DNA from: Onchidella celtica
Lineage: Eukaryota; Mollusca; Gastropoda; Systellommatophora; Onchidiidae
Assembly: GCA_963931925.1 (NCBI GenBank)
Contig: OZ007569.1
Span: 30,199,612-30,263,611, forward strand
Reading direction: 5' to 3'
DNA length: 64,000 nt
Below the pieces are notes generated by a model. It searched no databases. It was not told the origin of the DNA and worked only from the letters and a program-made list of their open reading frames with translations. Below, piece after piece: positions 22,260-35,439 of the stretch. How positions within the stretch are numbered: position 1 is the first letter of the stretch; each line of letters opens with the position of its first letter. The position numbers and the translations under genes were made by a program.

Positions 22260-24525
22260 ACCAAAACAATAAAGGTAGTTAATTAAAAAGTTTACTTTTG
22301 TATACCGTCTTCGGCCAGGCGTACGAAAAGCGTAAAAGGGAAGGAAAGGGGGTGAGGGTGGGGGGGGGGGGAGGTATGGCCAAAAACCAAGCGGACTTAC
22401 TTTAGCCCCCATGAACGTGACAATATTCCATGGATTGGCAGACGTGCTGGTGCTCCGAGAATCCAAGTTTGGGACTTGCAGACGTTAACACAATGCCAGA
22501 AAAAAAAAGGGGGGGGGGGGAAATTGGCATGGGTCGTCGATTCTGACGGGGTTTTTACTCCACCTGCTAGAGGAGAAAAGCAACAAGGAAGGGTTGGGGG
22601 GGGGGGGGGCTTTTGGGTAAAGAATATTGATATTGTAGAGAGTCAAAAGGGGTCTTTCGGTTTAAACATGTATAAAACATTAGTATAGATTATATGTAGA
22701 TAAATAAATGTACATTAGCACCAATCACAAAAGTACTTAATGACCGCTTTGAAATGGGGGCTGGCATTTCCCATCTGGCTTGGCCTTAGCAGCTTTGATC
22801 GGGTTAGACTTCCCCTTTTGGTTAAAGTGAAATTCACTACATGGCGTATAAATAACCAACGGGTTAGATCTAACAGTGGGGGAATAGCTCCCATTTTTGT
22901 GCTGTACCGTTCCCGCAGTACTTTGAAGGGCTTATTGGCGTTTTTAGAGCCAAATATTTTATTTGTTTTCAAACAAGACCATGTTTGCTTGGGCACACAG
23001 ATTAACGAAATTGGCTCGCTACAGCGCACACAGCAGTGATGGCTCGCGCCCCTACTTCCACACAGTGACAAGTGAGAGTGAAACCGATTCATCTCATGAC
23101 AGTGTCTGAACCAATCTTCCAGTTGATTTAAGTTTAATCTGATCATAGAGTTAGTTTATTTCGCACAAACATACCTAGCAACTGTCCGATTGTTGCTTTA
23201 TTTAGTTTTGCGGGGGGCGAAGTGCATTAATTCAACACATAACGTAACAATACATAACACTGTTGTTGTTTTTTTCGAGGAGAGAGCCAAAATGAAAGAA
23301 ATGCTAACACGTTTTTCTTCTTGTTGTTGTTTCATGACAAGCACAGTTGTCACGTGTTTGTAAATTCGTTTCCCAAAGTCAAGTGTCTGTAGGAGGAAAT
23401 TGGATAAAAAGAAAAAATTGCCTATAAACATTTTTCAGGTGCATCAAGATGACTGTAAAACAGACAGCCATCAATGCGACTGAGAAAAATGCTATCAATA
23501 TATTAAAATTTATGACTCTCCTAAATTAGAGGCAGTTTCGAGCTGTGAAAATGTGAACTTAAAAACACAGTAATACTACCGGTATGTAATATGATAAAAT
23601 AATGTGTAACTGAGTCTGTGCACCAATATAAAGTTCGTTGTTGTTGTTGTTGTTGTTGTTTTAATAACTTACCAACTGCTTTTTACATACTCATTGCAAA
23701 TTCTGTCAAAAAAACTAATACATGTACAAAAATGCATTCAGCTCTTCATCAATATGAACGTAATGCTAGACTGTTCACCTTATTTCAGTTGCAGACGACG
23801 GCCACACAATCAGTATCATGATACGAAGTGGTCGATATTTGATGAAAATATTGTGTTGTAGGTGATCTACTTTTTAACATTTATAAAACAATGTACGCTA
23901 TATAGACGACGAGTATGGAAATTAAGTAATTATATTACAATGACAAAGTGTATTTTACCAGAATTGGCATTTTTGAAGGCAGATGTTGACATAAGTATTA
24001 CTGTGGACATTTCAACACCCACGACATTTTCACCTGACATAATATCGAGGGCGGCATGGTAAAATAATCTCGACTTTTTTTCCCCCCAAAATTGAGATAT
24101 TTGGCATGTTTTTAGGTGTTGACAGCCCGCAGACTGTTTATAAGTTGAGGGTTAAATCGGGAAAACTAACGATTAGATAACGTTTTTTCTAAAATATCGT
24201 AACTGTTAGGCCTCATAAACAAAGTCGGCTACTTCAGGTTTTTGGCCTTTCCTGAAAATGTAAAAAAGTGTAATTACACTAGATTACCTTGCGCAGCCCT
24301 CGATGCATGCTTCATACACTATGATGTTAATACAATAAGTTTTCATCGCTTGTCAGAATTCTCTCTCAGTTAACTTAAAACCAATTTCAGATAATCCATC
24401 CTGGCAAAAAAAAAAAAAAATGTATTATTACTTTGAACCATTTTGGTCGTTTCCAAAAAGAAGTCTACTGTCGCCAACTACCACCCAAGCCTTATAAAGT
24501 TAGATTCTAATACTCCTAAAAATAC
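22260..24525. other. Intergenic DNA with several poly-G tracts
   Basis: No gene is supported. There are homopolymer G runs near 22361-22371, 22510-22520 and 22597-22609, a GTT repeat at 23636-23660 and an A run at 24405-24420. Confidence 0.4.
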
Positions 24526-24866
24526 CATAAGATAAGAATCATTTTGTTATCCCATGAGAGAAATTCACTTCCACAGCACAAACATGCTACACACATCTAA
24601 CGCATCATCTCATAAACATACCACAACTCAATAAAACAGGCTTATTACATGAAATAATATGACATGAAACTGTCGTACAATATTGTGGTACACACCTGGC
24701 GAAAGATCTTGTTGAGGCGAATTGCGTAGGGCAAAAATGATCTTCTGCACCTTTCTCTCTTTGCATTGATGTGTAGTATCCTGTTGCTATAGGATGAAAA
24801 TACCATTGTACAAATCAAATACCATTTGAAGATCTGATCTACGCTGCTAAAAATTAATTTCAACCC
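24526..24866 (-). mobile_element. Dispersed retroelement 3' end, copy 1
   Basis: It reads ATAAGATAAGAATCA, then TTATCCCATGAG, AAATTCACTT, TACACACATC, AGGCGAATTG and CTGTTGCT in the same order as 26533-26845. On the minus strand the unit ends with a TTATCTTAT tail, as in non-LTR elements. No domain is recognisable. Confidence 0.55.
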
Positions 24867-25084
24867 TCCTCATTTTGTCTCCGTCTCTTTCTCTTGCCTC
24901 TTTTTGCCCTCTTTGTGTTCTCCCTTTAGAACTTGGTATTTGTCAGTTAACGAGTGAGTTTGCTCATAAGACAATGCCTGTGTCCGTACTTAAAGGAGGC
25001 CAAATATTTGACAGAACTGTTAGCCACGTTGAAAGAGAGAGCTGTATTTCCAGCTGACCTTAATTCTTGGTATTGACACAGTCT

Positions 25085-25930
25085 TAGTAAGCGTGTGCGA
25101 ACTTTCATTGGACGAATAAATGAACGAATGACTGATGAGGATGGACAAATGAATGAACGAATAAACGAGAGAGAGGGAGACAGAGACATAGAGAGAGAAA
25201 GAAAGAGAAAGAGACAGAGACAGAGAGAAAGAGAGAGAATAAGATAAAGGTAGAGAGAGAGAAAGAGGGTAGGGTGAAGGAACGAAGAGATGAATAAAAT
25301 TAATGAATGTGCGTACGAAGAAGCGAATGACTGAATGAATGAATGAGGATTGAGGGAAAAATGAATGGACGAATAAATGAGAGAGAGTGAAGGAACGAGG
25401 AAGTTAATAAATGTGGATAACTAAATAAATATACGTACGAGAAAAATTAATGAATAAATGATTGATGGAACAAATAAATGAGAGACTGAAGGAACGAAGA
25501 GATGAATAAACATGGAAAAATAAATAGATGTGCATAAGAAGAAATGAAAAACTAATGAATGAATGAATACCAGGTTACGTCAATGCAATACTAATGTGTC
25601 AGTCTACTGTTAGGGTATGAGATAATTATTGTCAAATCAAAACACGAATAATTGCTGTTGAATGAAGGAATAATAATGTTATGAGGGTTTTAGGGACGCT
25701 AAAGCTGTTAAAAGAAAGTCAAACACGGAGTGAATAAATAAATGACTAAATGAATCATTGTGACAAACAGGACATGAATATTACATTAATTGAACAGACG
25801 AATGATGAATCATTAGTAAACGAAATGACAAAACGAGGGAAAACATGCATGACGGAGAAAATGAATGAACATGAAATGCACATAAAGAAATAAGCGAATG
25901 AATCATTTCATGAACAGAAGAACAGATAGA
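25085..25930. repeat. Degenerate GAAT/GAGA low-complexity region
   Basis: Old, interrupted AATGAATG, GAGAGA and AATAAATG repeats; no reading frame of note. Confidence 0.75.
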
Positions 25931-26532
25931 AGGTAATTTCGAAGTCTTATGTTTTTAACTAGAAGGGATGACTGGCAGGATCATAACAGATAACAGAATT
26001 ATAGTCCATTCATAAACTAAAATGTACAAGAGCTTGCAGAATGCTGAGTTCCAAAAATAGGCTATTTTCCTTTCTGTATTGCCCGCAAGTCCCTGACGAT
26101 GTAGATCCGGGAATTGCGACCCGTTTAAAAAAACCGCTTATAAAACGTTTGAGAAATACCTGTACTGGAATCCTGAAAAAGTCATAATGTAAACGTAAAT
26201 ATAGTATTACAGTCTAACGTTTTTCCTAGAAATGCCCAAGGCATGTTCAAAAATGTTTTCATTTCATTAGCTGGAATGACCCATTACATTCCTTTCCTGG
26301 AAATACTGTAGTAAACAGGGTCTTGATAGTTCTAGCAGTCAGTTGCATTGCCCTTCGCGGTTTGCTGGGATCAGCCAAACCATGCAGTTATGTAATACTT
26401 CTTACTAGTAACCTGACCCAAACTGATATAAACGCTGGAAATCCTCCGTTAACAAAGTTCGTTTGGTAGGTGATTGGTATAGCTATGAATGAATGAAAAC
26501 AAAAAATATATAAGAAAATCATTTATATATAT

Positions 26533-26845
26533 ATATAAGATATCATGAGATCAGAATCACTTTATCACCCTATGAGGGCAATTCACTTTCAAAGCGCGTT
26601 TATGAACACAAACATGGTACACACATCTTACACATCATTGTATAAACATAATCATTACGGTAACTTAATATCAGGCATATTACATGAGGAAAGGTGGCAT
26701 GGAACCTTAGCAAAATATAACACGACATCTAGCTATATCGTATTTGTGAGGCGAATTGAGGAAGGTGAAAACAATTCTTTGTATCTTCCTCTGTTCGCTT
26801 TGATGGGTATTATTCTGTTGCTCTTGGATGATCTAGAAATTTGAT
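26533..26845 (-). mobile_element. Dispersed retroelement 3' end, copy 2
   Basis: Collinear with 24526-24866 (ATCAGAATCACTTTATCACC, CAATTCACTTTC, TACACACATC, AGGCGAATTGAGGAAG, TTCTGTTGCTCTTGGATGA). The short open frame across it is not a known protein. Confidence 0.55.
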
Positions 26846-26954
26846 GAACGGGGGATGGTGACTGTCATTTATGATGGGTATAAATTTCTGTACACAAGCG
26901 TTTAAGTATGGATGGTAAAAATTGAAACATGTCGCGACTGTCATACTATCTGAT

Positions 26955-27084
<130 letters not shown>

Positions 27085-29087
27085 GTGTTGCACCTTTTAT
27101 GTGACATTCCCTTCATCTATTTTAAGAGAAAAAGGAGTAGACTAACTAAAGGTAATGTATACATACAGTACCAATTACATAAGCCCTCAGGTATGAATTG
27201 ATAAACAGATAAATTGGGACAGAAAGAAAAGAAACAGAAAAACAGCGTCTAGCAACAGCCAGGGCGTTGAACGCGGGAGGACAGGAGTGACAGTCACACC
27301 ACCATCTCTACCCTGCTGACACATAGACCTGGGAGGCGGTTGTCCTGGTCGCGCGGGGTTGACAGTACAGGTAAAGCCCCTGCTGTTGACTCAGGTAGAA
27401 CGTCAACACGTGAAGCCAGCAGCTCTTTCTACGGTACTCCGGGGGCACACGGCTGAGTTACGATTCTCCTGTAGTGCATAGAAGAAAAAAAAAGAGAAGG
27501 AAGAAAAAAAAAAAAAAGCAAAAGGTAACACCAGCCGCTCTCACTGTCATATTGAATTTCATTGATGCCAGTGGTGTTTGTAGGTTGATGATAGTGTGCA
27601 CAGGATATCTCGTTTCTGTGCCCTTCGGGGGGTTTGTGTTGTGAAAAATTCATTATTTCAGACGTGTTTCACTGGGGACAGCGTGTTGTTAGTGGCAGTT
27701 TCAATATTGTACTATTTTTCTGAGAAAGGCGAGACATTTTATGAGCGAGAGGATTCACGGCTGAAGGAATCTGGATTTATAGAACTATCGCTGTGTAACT
27801 AGAATGTGTGCACTTTACAGTTTGGGTGTGGCTGAAAGTAGGCGTGCTCATCGACCAGAATGCAGGTATGAAGATAGATATAGATTTAGAGCCCCATCCT
27901 AATGCTCGTGAATCAACGTCAAATTCCTGATGCTATGGGTTTTAATGCTGTATGTGAACACGTTGGTGTTCTTTGAAATTATACACTGATCTGGATCCAA
28001 ATATTAAACATACTGATGTGTTAAGGGTATAGGTTGGGAGTGAGGGAGGGAGAAAATATGGGCGTGGCCAGGTTGGACAAAAATGTTCATCACTGTTGAT
28101 AAGACATAAGGCAAAATTTAGTGATTTTAAAAATCAGCTATTGCAACTGAGAAAGACAGACGAATTTTCTTCTGTCAGTTTGTACGGTATGCCTCCCTAG
28201 ATGCGTGTCTGTTTATTTATCCTTTTGCACATTCAGCCATTATCTACATAATTATATACATCTTCCGTCAGATGTCTTTCTTTCCATTCCTCTATGATTT
28301 CATATTCCCCTATTGCGTCAGTGGAGGCGAGTTCCACATTTCAACGTGAGAAAATAAACATACTTCACAATTTGCATTTTTGGTTAGGTATCCTTCCATC
28401 TATAGCAATCTCAGCTAGTTTGTGTACAACAGCCCACAAAACTTTAGTCTTTTCACAATCTTTACACTTGTGTACCGTACCCTCCACATTAGCCGCATAA
28501 AAAGTATTCATAAAGCCATCTGGCTGATCTCTCCAGTCTGTGTGGTATGTTTACATTCCTCAGCGTGGCGCTAAAGTAATTCATGAACACACCCCTAGAC
28601 ACGGACCTTTAACTTTATCCGATGTTCTGCGCTATCTCACACGTTGAAGGATTTTTATCCATATAATCAATTGTGAATGAGGGCGCCTACTGGACTTTTC
28701 ATAACTCGAGGTGGGGGGAGAGGGGTGAGGGAGATAGAAAGGAGATGGGGTGAGAGATTTCTGATGGTTGATCTAGCATCTTCGAAACATAACTGTCCAT
28801 GTTGAATGTTATATGAATTCGTATCTGGTACAGCAAGATGGGGTTATCTTGAGAGCAAAACAATGTAATATATTATGCAACCACACATTCAGAAGCTATG
28901 TTGGTGGTGTTATTTTGTATGTGGTAGAAATGTGATTTGATTAAAAAGAAAGGTTTTTAAGAAAGATATAAAAACCACCCAATTGAGAAGTACTAGATCT
29001 AGTTTAATATTTTCCTCCTCAACTCTCTATTGTTCAGTGTTACAAATGTGGAACAAATCACGAAGTGTCCAGTGTTCTATATTTGTC
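27085..29087. other. Intergenic DNA
   Basis: No gene or clear repeat is seen in this 2-kb stretch; A-rich tracts occur near 27487-27516. Confidence 0.4.
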
Positions 29088-29266
29088 CCAGCTAGCAACC
29101 TTGAGTCAATCGAATGCAGATTTTCGTAGGATGATAGGATTACCATAGGGTCTGTTTCCCTACATCAAACTGACTTCGGGACGATCTACGTAGGACCGAC
29201 GTCATTCTTATGTGCAAACTTGACATCCATCCTACTCATGGGATTTCTGTACCTTTGCTGCCTGGG
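29088..29266. mobile_element. MITE family 3 copy, decayed
   Basis: It starts CCAGCTAGCAACCTTGAG, has CTACGTAGGACCGACGTCATTC and ATGTGCAAACTTGACATC inside, and ends TTTGCTGCCTGGG. Confidence 0.5.
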
Positions 29267-30701
29267 ATACCACTTATCAAGAAGTAGTTTTTTCTTGAGA
29301 GAAAAGTAGTTCTAATTTTGCATGCATTAGATTATTTTAGAATAAATATTGCGTAAGTTACAGAAATATTGGACTATGCAACCTCTGTCTGGGTTAAAAC
29401 CAAGCCATCTATCAATCTGCCCTTCTTCCATACACTTAGCCAGTCTCATCCAAATTTATCGGTGTGTAAGGCGGCCCTCGTGTCGATCAGCTTACAGACC
29501 AAGCAACCCCTTGACCTAAATTTTAAAGTTTTGCCAATGGCCATTCCATGTCAATGGAATCAGCTGATATCACGTCTTTGACTGTCTGCCTCTCAGTCAG
29601 TGGAATCTGTCTGAGGACATTATTTTCTGACATTCTCGTCTCTACAAATTTAACACAAGCCATGAGACAAAGGTTTAACCCTTAAGAAGCGAAAGCCAAA
29701 CAGCTACGATTTTCATAGTCTTTTGTAATGTTTGGATTTGATTATTTAGGTCAACCCTAAGAGATTATAAGAATCTTTACAGCTAAACTTATAAATCAAA
29801 TGTCTGCATATCCCTGATTGTAGTAAAGAAATATACAAATGACAGGTGACATACAAAAGGTTGTTTTGGTCAAAACGCTGTTGGTATTCAATGGGTTAAA
29901 AGTAAAAATACAACCCCAAAGGCTTTTGCCGAGAGTGTATCCAGTTTCTAAAGTTTATTTTAAGCAGATTGACCTGTGTTGTTTGGAGTGCGATTCCTGT
30001 ATAATCTCTACATCCTCAGACAGCCGACGGCGTTTCATTTAAATGCAAATCTCCCAGATAATGTCTTCGCCAACACGGAGACAATACAAATCGTAATGTA
30101 AAGTTGTGCTGGGAAAAAAAATGTTAAGCTTGTATCATTGTATCACTTAATGGCTCTCGACCAGTGCGAACACATTCATATCAGACTCAATGTTCCTACT
30201 TATCAGCAAAATAACTAATGCCCCACTGGGACATGTACGGTGATATTCTTCTGGACGTTTCTCGCATGACCCGGCAACCGGTATGACAAGTAGGAGGGTC
30301 AGGGAGCTAATGACTTCAGGCCAGGGGAGAAACAAAGGTCCAATGATGAATGAGAAGCTTATTTTACAACCTTGCCCGAAGCTGTGTAGGGCCTTGCTGT
30401 AGTGTGAGCTGAAACCTTGCAGAGCAAGTTTGTTTTGCGCTGATGGACTGGGTTAAATCTTACCGAGTTTAAACAAACAAACGTGCTTTATACCGAAATT
30501 TTGCAGTTTTAAATAGTAATATACACCGAAATTTTTACAGAATTAAAATAGTGACGGCAAAATTTAACAGAGTTCACCAGTGCTGTATACCGAAATCTTA
30601 CAAAGTTACATAGTTCTGTATACCGAAATCTTAGAGTTAGACAGTACTGTATATCGCCAACATGCATAAAAAAATCCTAGCAGATTCGTGGAATCATCCC
30701 T
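29267..30701. other. Intergenic DNA
   Basis: No gene is seen. A loose internal tandem pattern (TATACCGAAAT... repeated at about 30490, 30527, 30587 and 30620) is visible at 30480-30660. Confidence 0.4.
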
Positions 30702-30820
30702 GCGGCTGTTACTGGAGGACCGTGTATTTTACATTACAAGCCATTATATAGACGAATAGTGAACACACCTTTGTATTTTCTCTATTGGCTTTGTAATTAA
30801 ACCACGGTTCTCTAACACCA
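30702..30820. mobile_element. MITE family 2 copy
   Basis: It has the family order GCTGTTA...TGTATTTTACATTACAAGCC, AGTGAACAC, TATTTTCTCTATTGGCTTTG, TAATTAAACCACG, TCTCTAACA. The ends are decayed. Confidence 0.5.
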
Positions 30821-31399
30821 AACCATGACTATATTTGTGGTTTCCTCTGATTAAAATAAACGTGTTTTTCTTTATTTTGCTTGCTTTATTAGCAAAGATG
30901 GGTGAAACGTGCAAAATTCATCGAGTAAATCTGAAAATGAAAAAAAAAAATCATGAACAATAGAACAGAGGGCACAACGCTCAAGGGAGTTTCTTTGACG
31001 CTTTGACTGGATGAAAAGAGGAAATCTTGAGCAAATCTTCCCGAACACTGAAGTAGTATTGAAGGAACAAAGAACAATGTCAGCAAAAATTGTTAAATAG
31101 AGACGAAATAAAGGTTAGAGAAGAAAATGCACACAATTCAAGTCAGCGTTTCGTGGACCCAGTATTGTGGGAGATAGAATTGTGTCAGTCATAAAAAAAA
31201 CAACAAAAACAACTGAACTTGAGATTGTACCGGAAAGTGTTTTTCATGCTTAATTTAACTCTGAAAACGTCAGTGCTTTAGAGATGCCTCACTCTAATAT
31301 GAACAATCCTGGCTTAATGTGCTTTCCATTCAAGACAGTGTGTTCCCTGATCTCTATGTACAACTTTGTTTTGGAGTCTTTGTATTATAGAGGGGGAGA

Positions 31400-31486
31400 T
31401 GGTGATGATAACGATAATGAGAGAGAGACAAAGAGAGAGAGAGTGTGAGAGACACAGAGAGAGGGATGGAAACAGGGAGGGAGTGA

Positions 31487-31541
<55 letters not shown>

Positions 31542-31542
31542 C

Positions 31543-31586
<44 letters not shown>
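31400..31586. repeat. GA microsatellite
   Basis: GAGA repeats with few interruptions, longest from 31493 to 31584. Confidence 0.95.
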
Positions 31587-31587
<1 letters not shown>

Positions 31588-32253
31588 TATTCAATTTACT
31601 GACGGCAAGAGCCTAATCACAGCTATTAAACCCTTCACGACAGAAGTGGCTGGAAAGCCTTTGCCCTGTCAGTATTGCTAATGTCTCATTTGTTGTCAGC
31701 TCAGTTCTAAACTTTTCAGTATCAACTCTTACACAACATTGCTAGGGACCTAATCATTACACATTAGTGAAACATCTCATTCAGGGCTTTCAGTTTTGTT
31801 TTTCTGTTCTTCAGAAACAGTTTTATCGATCGAAAGAACCTGGAAGTTTACATTTCAATATGATGCAATCCGGCTATTCAGTACTTTCTTCATAATCACA
31901 AAGCGGCCAAAGCGGCTGTATTTCAGGACTGAAAGCTTGTGTTTAGTCTTCGTGTTTGTTTTCAGTTCTTTGATTTGTTGTAACATTTTATCTTCCTGCC
32001 CGTCGGATTTCCTTAAGGTTGCTTGTTGTGTGAATACTTCAGAAAATTAGACATATCCATTGGATCTGCTCTGGCTCTGGCTCTGGCTTGTAACACCTGT
32101 GAGTTATTTTGAAGTAGGCGACAAGCACGAATCATCGCCCACCCTTAAAGACAGTTCTTGGGCCTACATAATTATATACTTTGCTGTAGCCACACAGACA
32201 GTAAATGTCCCGAAAAAGCTTTGCAATTAGATACACTGTTTACATAATTTACA

Positions 32254-33026
32254 CAGTGGATCTCAAAAGTTCCAGGCAGCGACCCCCCCCCCCCCCACTT
32301 GTGATCCCAGGCTTTCTCAGTTCCTCACTAATTTTTAATAGTCATCTAAATATACGCTCGTACTAGGCTGCATAAGTCCTGCAAGAAACTTTTAATTGGC
32401 GTTAGCGTCTGAACCGATAATTGAATGAAATAAAAACCTTGTCATCTTTAATTCAAGTTCTATTGATGCTATATATGAACTAGATCTAAATGAGCAGTTC
32501 AGGCAAGTTAGAAACGGTCAAAACACTTGACACCACAGGCTTAAACCCCGTATAGTTCTGAACCTTGTTGTTTGGTTGTCCAAGACTGAACAGCAAGTCA
32601 TTACAACGATGAAAGATTTTTATTTAACCGGAACAATCTTTGTTTATTTAGTTTTTAAAAACATTTTTGAATTAACCTAATTCGTTCAAAAGTTACAGCC
32701 CTTTAAAGTTTGTTGCAAGACTTCTGCAGCGTAGTAGTATTTTTTTTGTTGTTGTTGAATAGTCTGAAAAGGGATTCAGTCTGAATTCAGTCTGAAGCAG
32801 CAGTTTTGTTTATTCAACTCTTGATATGTGTATACTGATATTTCATTTGATATATATGTATACAGTGTATAGAGTTTCCTCCTCTGATGGAAAAACCTTT
32901 CCAGTTCCTCACGTGGTTAAATTTCTTCCCCCTTCAATTTGAAATTCCTCTCCTGGCTAAAATTCTTCCCCTTCGATTTGAAATTCCTCTCCTGGATGTC
33001 AAGTGCTCCCCGTTTGAGAGTCACTG
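32254..33026. mobile_element. Probable non-autonomous hAT-like element
   Basis: It starts CAGTGGATCTCAAAAG and ends TTTGAGAGTCACTG; read inward the ends agree at 12 of 14 positions and fit the CAGTG...CTCAAA hAT-type terminus. The 8-bp flanks agree at 5 of 8 bases. No transposase is seen. It includes a C run (32282-32296) and a short internal duplication (TTTGAAATTCCTCTCCTGG twice near 32940-32998). Confidence 0.5.
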
Positions 33027-34160
33027 GATGTACGAAAATAAATATTGAAGTACATGGAAAGAGTGTAGGTACGGTGTGTTACCTTTGAGAAATAATTATA
33101 GTACATAAACATGGGTCTCATCCATGGAAATTGTCATATAAATGCGTTGTTTGCATTCGTGTCTTCTACGCCTAGATGTTGGACCCTATTGAAACGGGTT
33201 CAAAAGACAGTGTCTCCTCCACTGACAGTAGGACTAATCATAATTGCAACCACTCAATCCCAATACCCCCCCCCCCGGGCCTTCCGCCCCCCCAAAAAAC
33301 CGTTAGTCTCATCTTAACTTTGTTTTTCTTTCTACACAGTGTCTTAGACACCTGACTCCTGAGACAGGAACAGTAGCCAAGAGAGGAATTGAGGGGGAAC
33401 TCGAAAGTGGGAAAGGCTGTACTCTGTACATAGGGTATATCGAGGATCGGCAACCAGAACGTTTTATGTCCAAAATCGTCAACTTGAGAGAGACGACTTT
33501 GAAAGTTGTAATTTTAAAGAAAATTCAATTAATTGCAACAACTTCAACACTGTAACATGAACAGTTTTATTGTGTTATGAAATAAAGTCACACACAAGTT
33601 GTGTCTTGGATATCTACAGACATTTAAGAGCAATGAATAAAATAGGACATAACATATTGATAAGACTCGATGTATTGGAATACCATACAACTATAAGAGC
33701 GAGCATGAATTAATTGTTCACAAAAACAACAACAACGACAAAAACTGTTGCTTCGCTCTGCATCCCATTTGGGATTATTCAATCACTAAGGTTAATGGTT
33801 ACCAAAGGAAAAGTAACATGATGAAATAAAAAATTATCAGATGACAATTCAAAATGGGAGAGGAATTGAGGAAACCTGGGATGGCAAGAAGGGGCATGTG
33901 GCCTGGAACTCTGAGAACCGCTGTTATTTAGCCTGACATTGTAGCACTCGGCGGTATGTTACGGTGGGAAGTTATAATGTATTAGCCTGGAGTTATCACG
34001 AATAGGTGCCTTTGAACTTTCTCTCTCGTTACCACTTGGAGTTCAGCTGACATTCAAGACGGTACAATTTATAGCTGGGGTTTCAATTCAGGTGACCACG
34101 TTGTGCACAGCTTATATTGGCTGTCTGAAATGTTTGGCTGTAGGCATTTAATGTTTTGTA
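33027..34160. other. Intergenic DNA before the duplicated block
   Basis: No gene is supported. Poly-C runs occur at 33267-33278 and 33289-33295. Confidence 0.4.
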
Positions 34161-34760
34161 TAAAGATAATTACTGACTGAGAGAGAGAAAAAACGAAAAG
34201 GATAAGACTGGCTGATGAGGAAGGTACATGTCCAATTTCTTGTACAAACTTCACTACTTTTTTATTTTTAGTTTTATCGTGTCAGTTTTGGCTGTAAATT
34301 TTGTGTGCTACCCTCCCTTTCTCTATTTTTCTTCCTCTTCCTCCTTTGGACTCTTGTTATAAGTTAAAAGTTATTCCAAGACGATACAAAACCTTGTGCG
34401 TTAACAATTGAAGGGACCAGTTCTATACCATGGCCAAGTTCACTTGGATTCCAAAACAGATTATGCATTAAGATCGGTGAAAGTACCGCCTTGTGTTAAA
34501 AGCAAAAATTAACACAAGATTGGTCTTATACAGTGAGGGTTGAGTTCGAGTTCGACTTTGGAGAAAGCACTAGACGACGCGATAGCGGTCACGTTGTGCT
34601 AGGAAGAAGCAAGGCGATAGGTATAGACAGAATGTAGCAGAATGATAGGACAGAAAGAATTCCTATTCTTGAGTGAGGCGCCGTGAAATAACTGACCTTT
34701 TCAAACAGGACCGAAGAGCACTTTCTGCTCAACATTTCAGTTTCAAAAGCTTTGTTAAGA
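34161..34760. repeat. Left copy of a 600-bp perfect direct repeat flanking the young LINE
   Basis: 34161-34760 and 38440-39039 are identical over 600 bp by base-by-base reading, with no indel. The next bases of the left copy (TTCAGGCA) and the right copy (CTCAGGCA) still differ by only one. The left copy ends where the LINE 5' region begins and the right copy starts exactly at the LINE ATG-repeat tail, as a target-site duplication would. Confidence 0.9.
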
Positions 34761-35439
34761 TTCAGGCAGAATCGTGCCGACGCCTGGACAGATTGGAATT
34801 TTCTGTATGGAGTAATGGACATGGGTATGGCTACGCTTTTATACTGTGCAGCCACCTGCAAATTACCGTCCAAATCCCTAGATTTGATTGGTGCATCCAT
34901 GCGAGGTCATCTCGCAGTATTAATATATTCTACGTGGGAGTTGGTCACGGCCTTGTACTAAAAACAGACAAGGTCAATTTAAAATGTCAAAACAATTACT
35001 GAAATCTTTAAACCCTCGTGCTTTCTACATTTTATGTACGAATTTCTGAACGCGACTAAGCGTCTTAAACTATCTATCCTTATTCACCCCTTCTCTTCCC
35101 TTCTAAGTGTTCATCAAAATCACGGGGTCGAGAATTGCACTGTCACTCCTAACTTATCCATTTATTCTATCTCGCCCCACTTTCTTTCCATCTCTATTCG
35201 CCCGTGCAGATGCGGGGCTCTCTTGTAGAAGAGGGACAGCAGAGAATACATCTGACGTGATACTGCGTGTCGTAAGAGGCGACTAAAGGTGCAAAGGTCC
35301 TGGTCTCCCGAGAAGAGCCAGTTGGCGGTGGGCCAACTACCCACCCTGTAAAAATAAACCAGTTACAGAAACACAAGCAAATACTTCAAATCAGTCTTTT
35401 ATCTTGGGAGAAGGGGGAGCATCTGCACCTGTAGATTCA

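Noticed and set aside
26545-26844. 99-codon frame as a small secreted or membrane protein
   Set aside because: It overlaps a dispersed repeat whose other copy (24526-24866) has no matching open frame.
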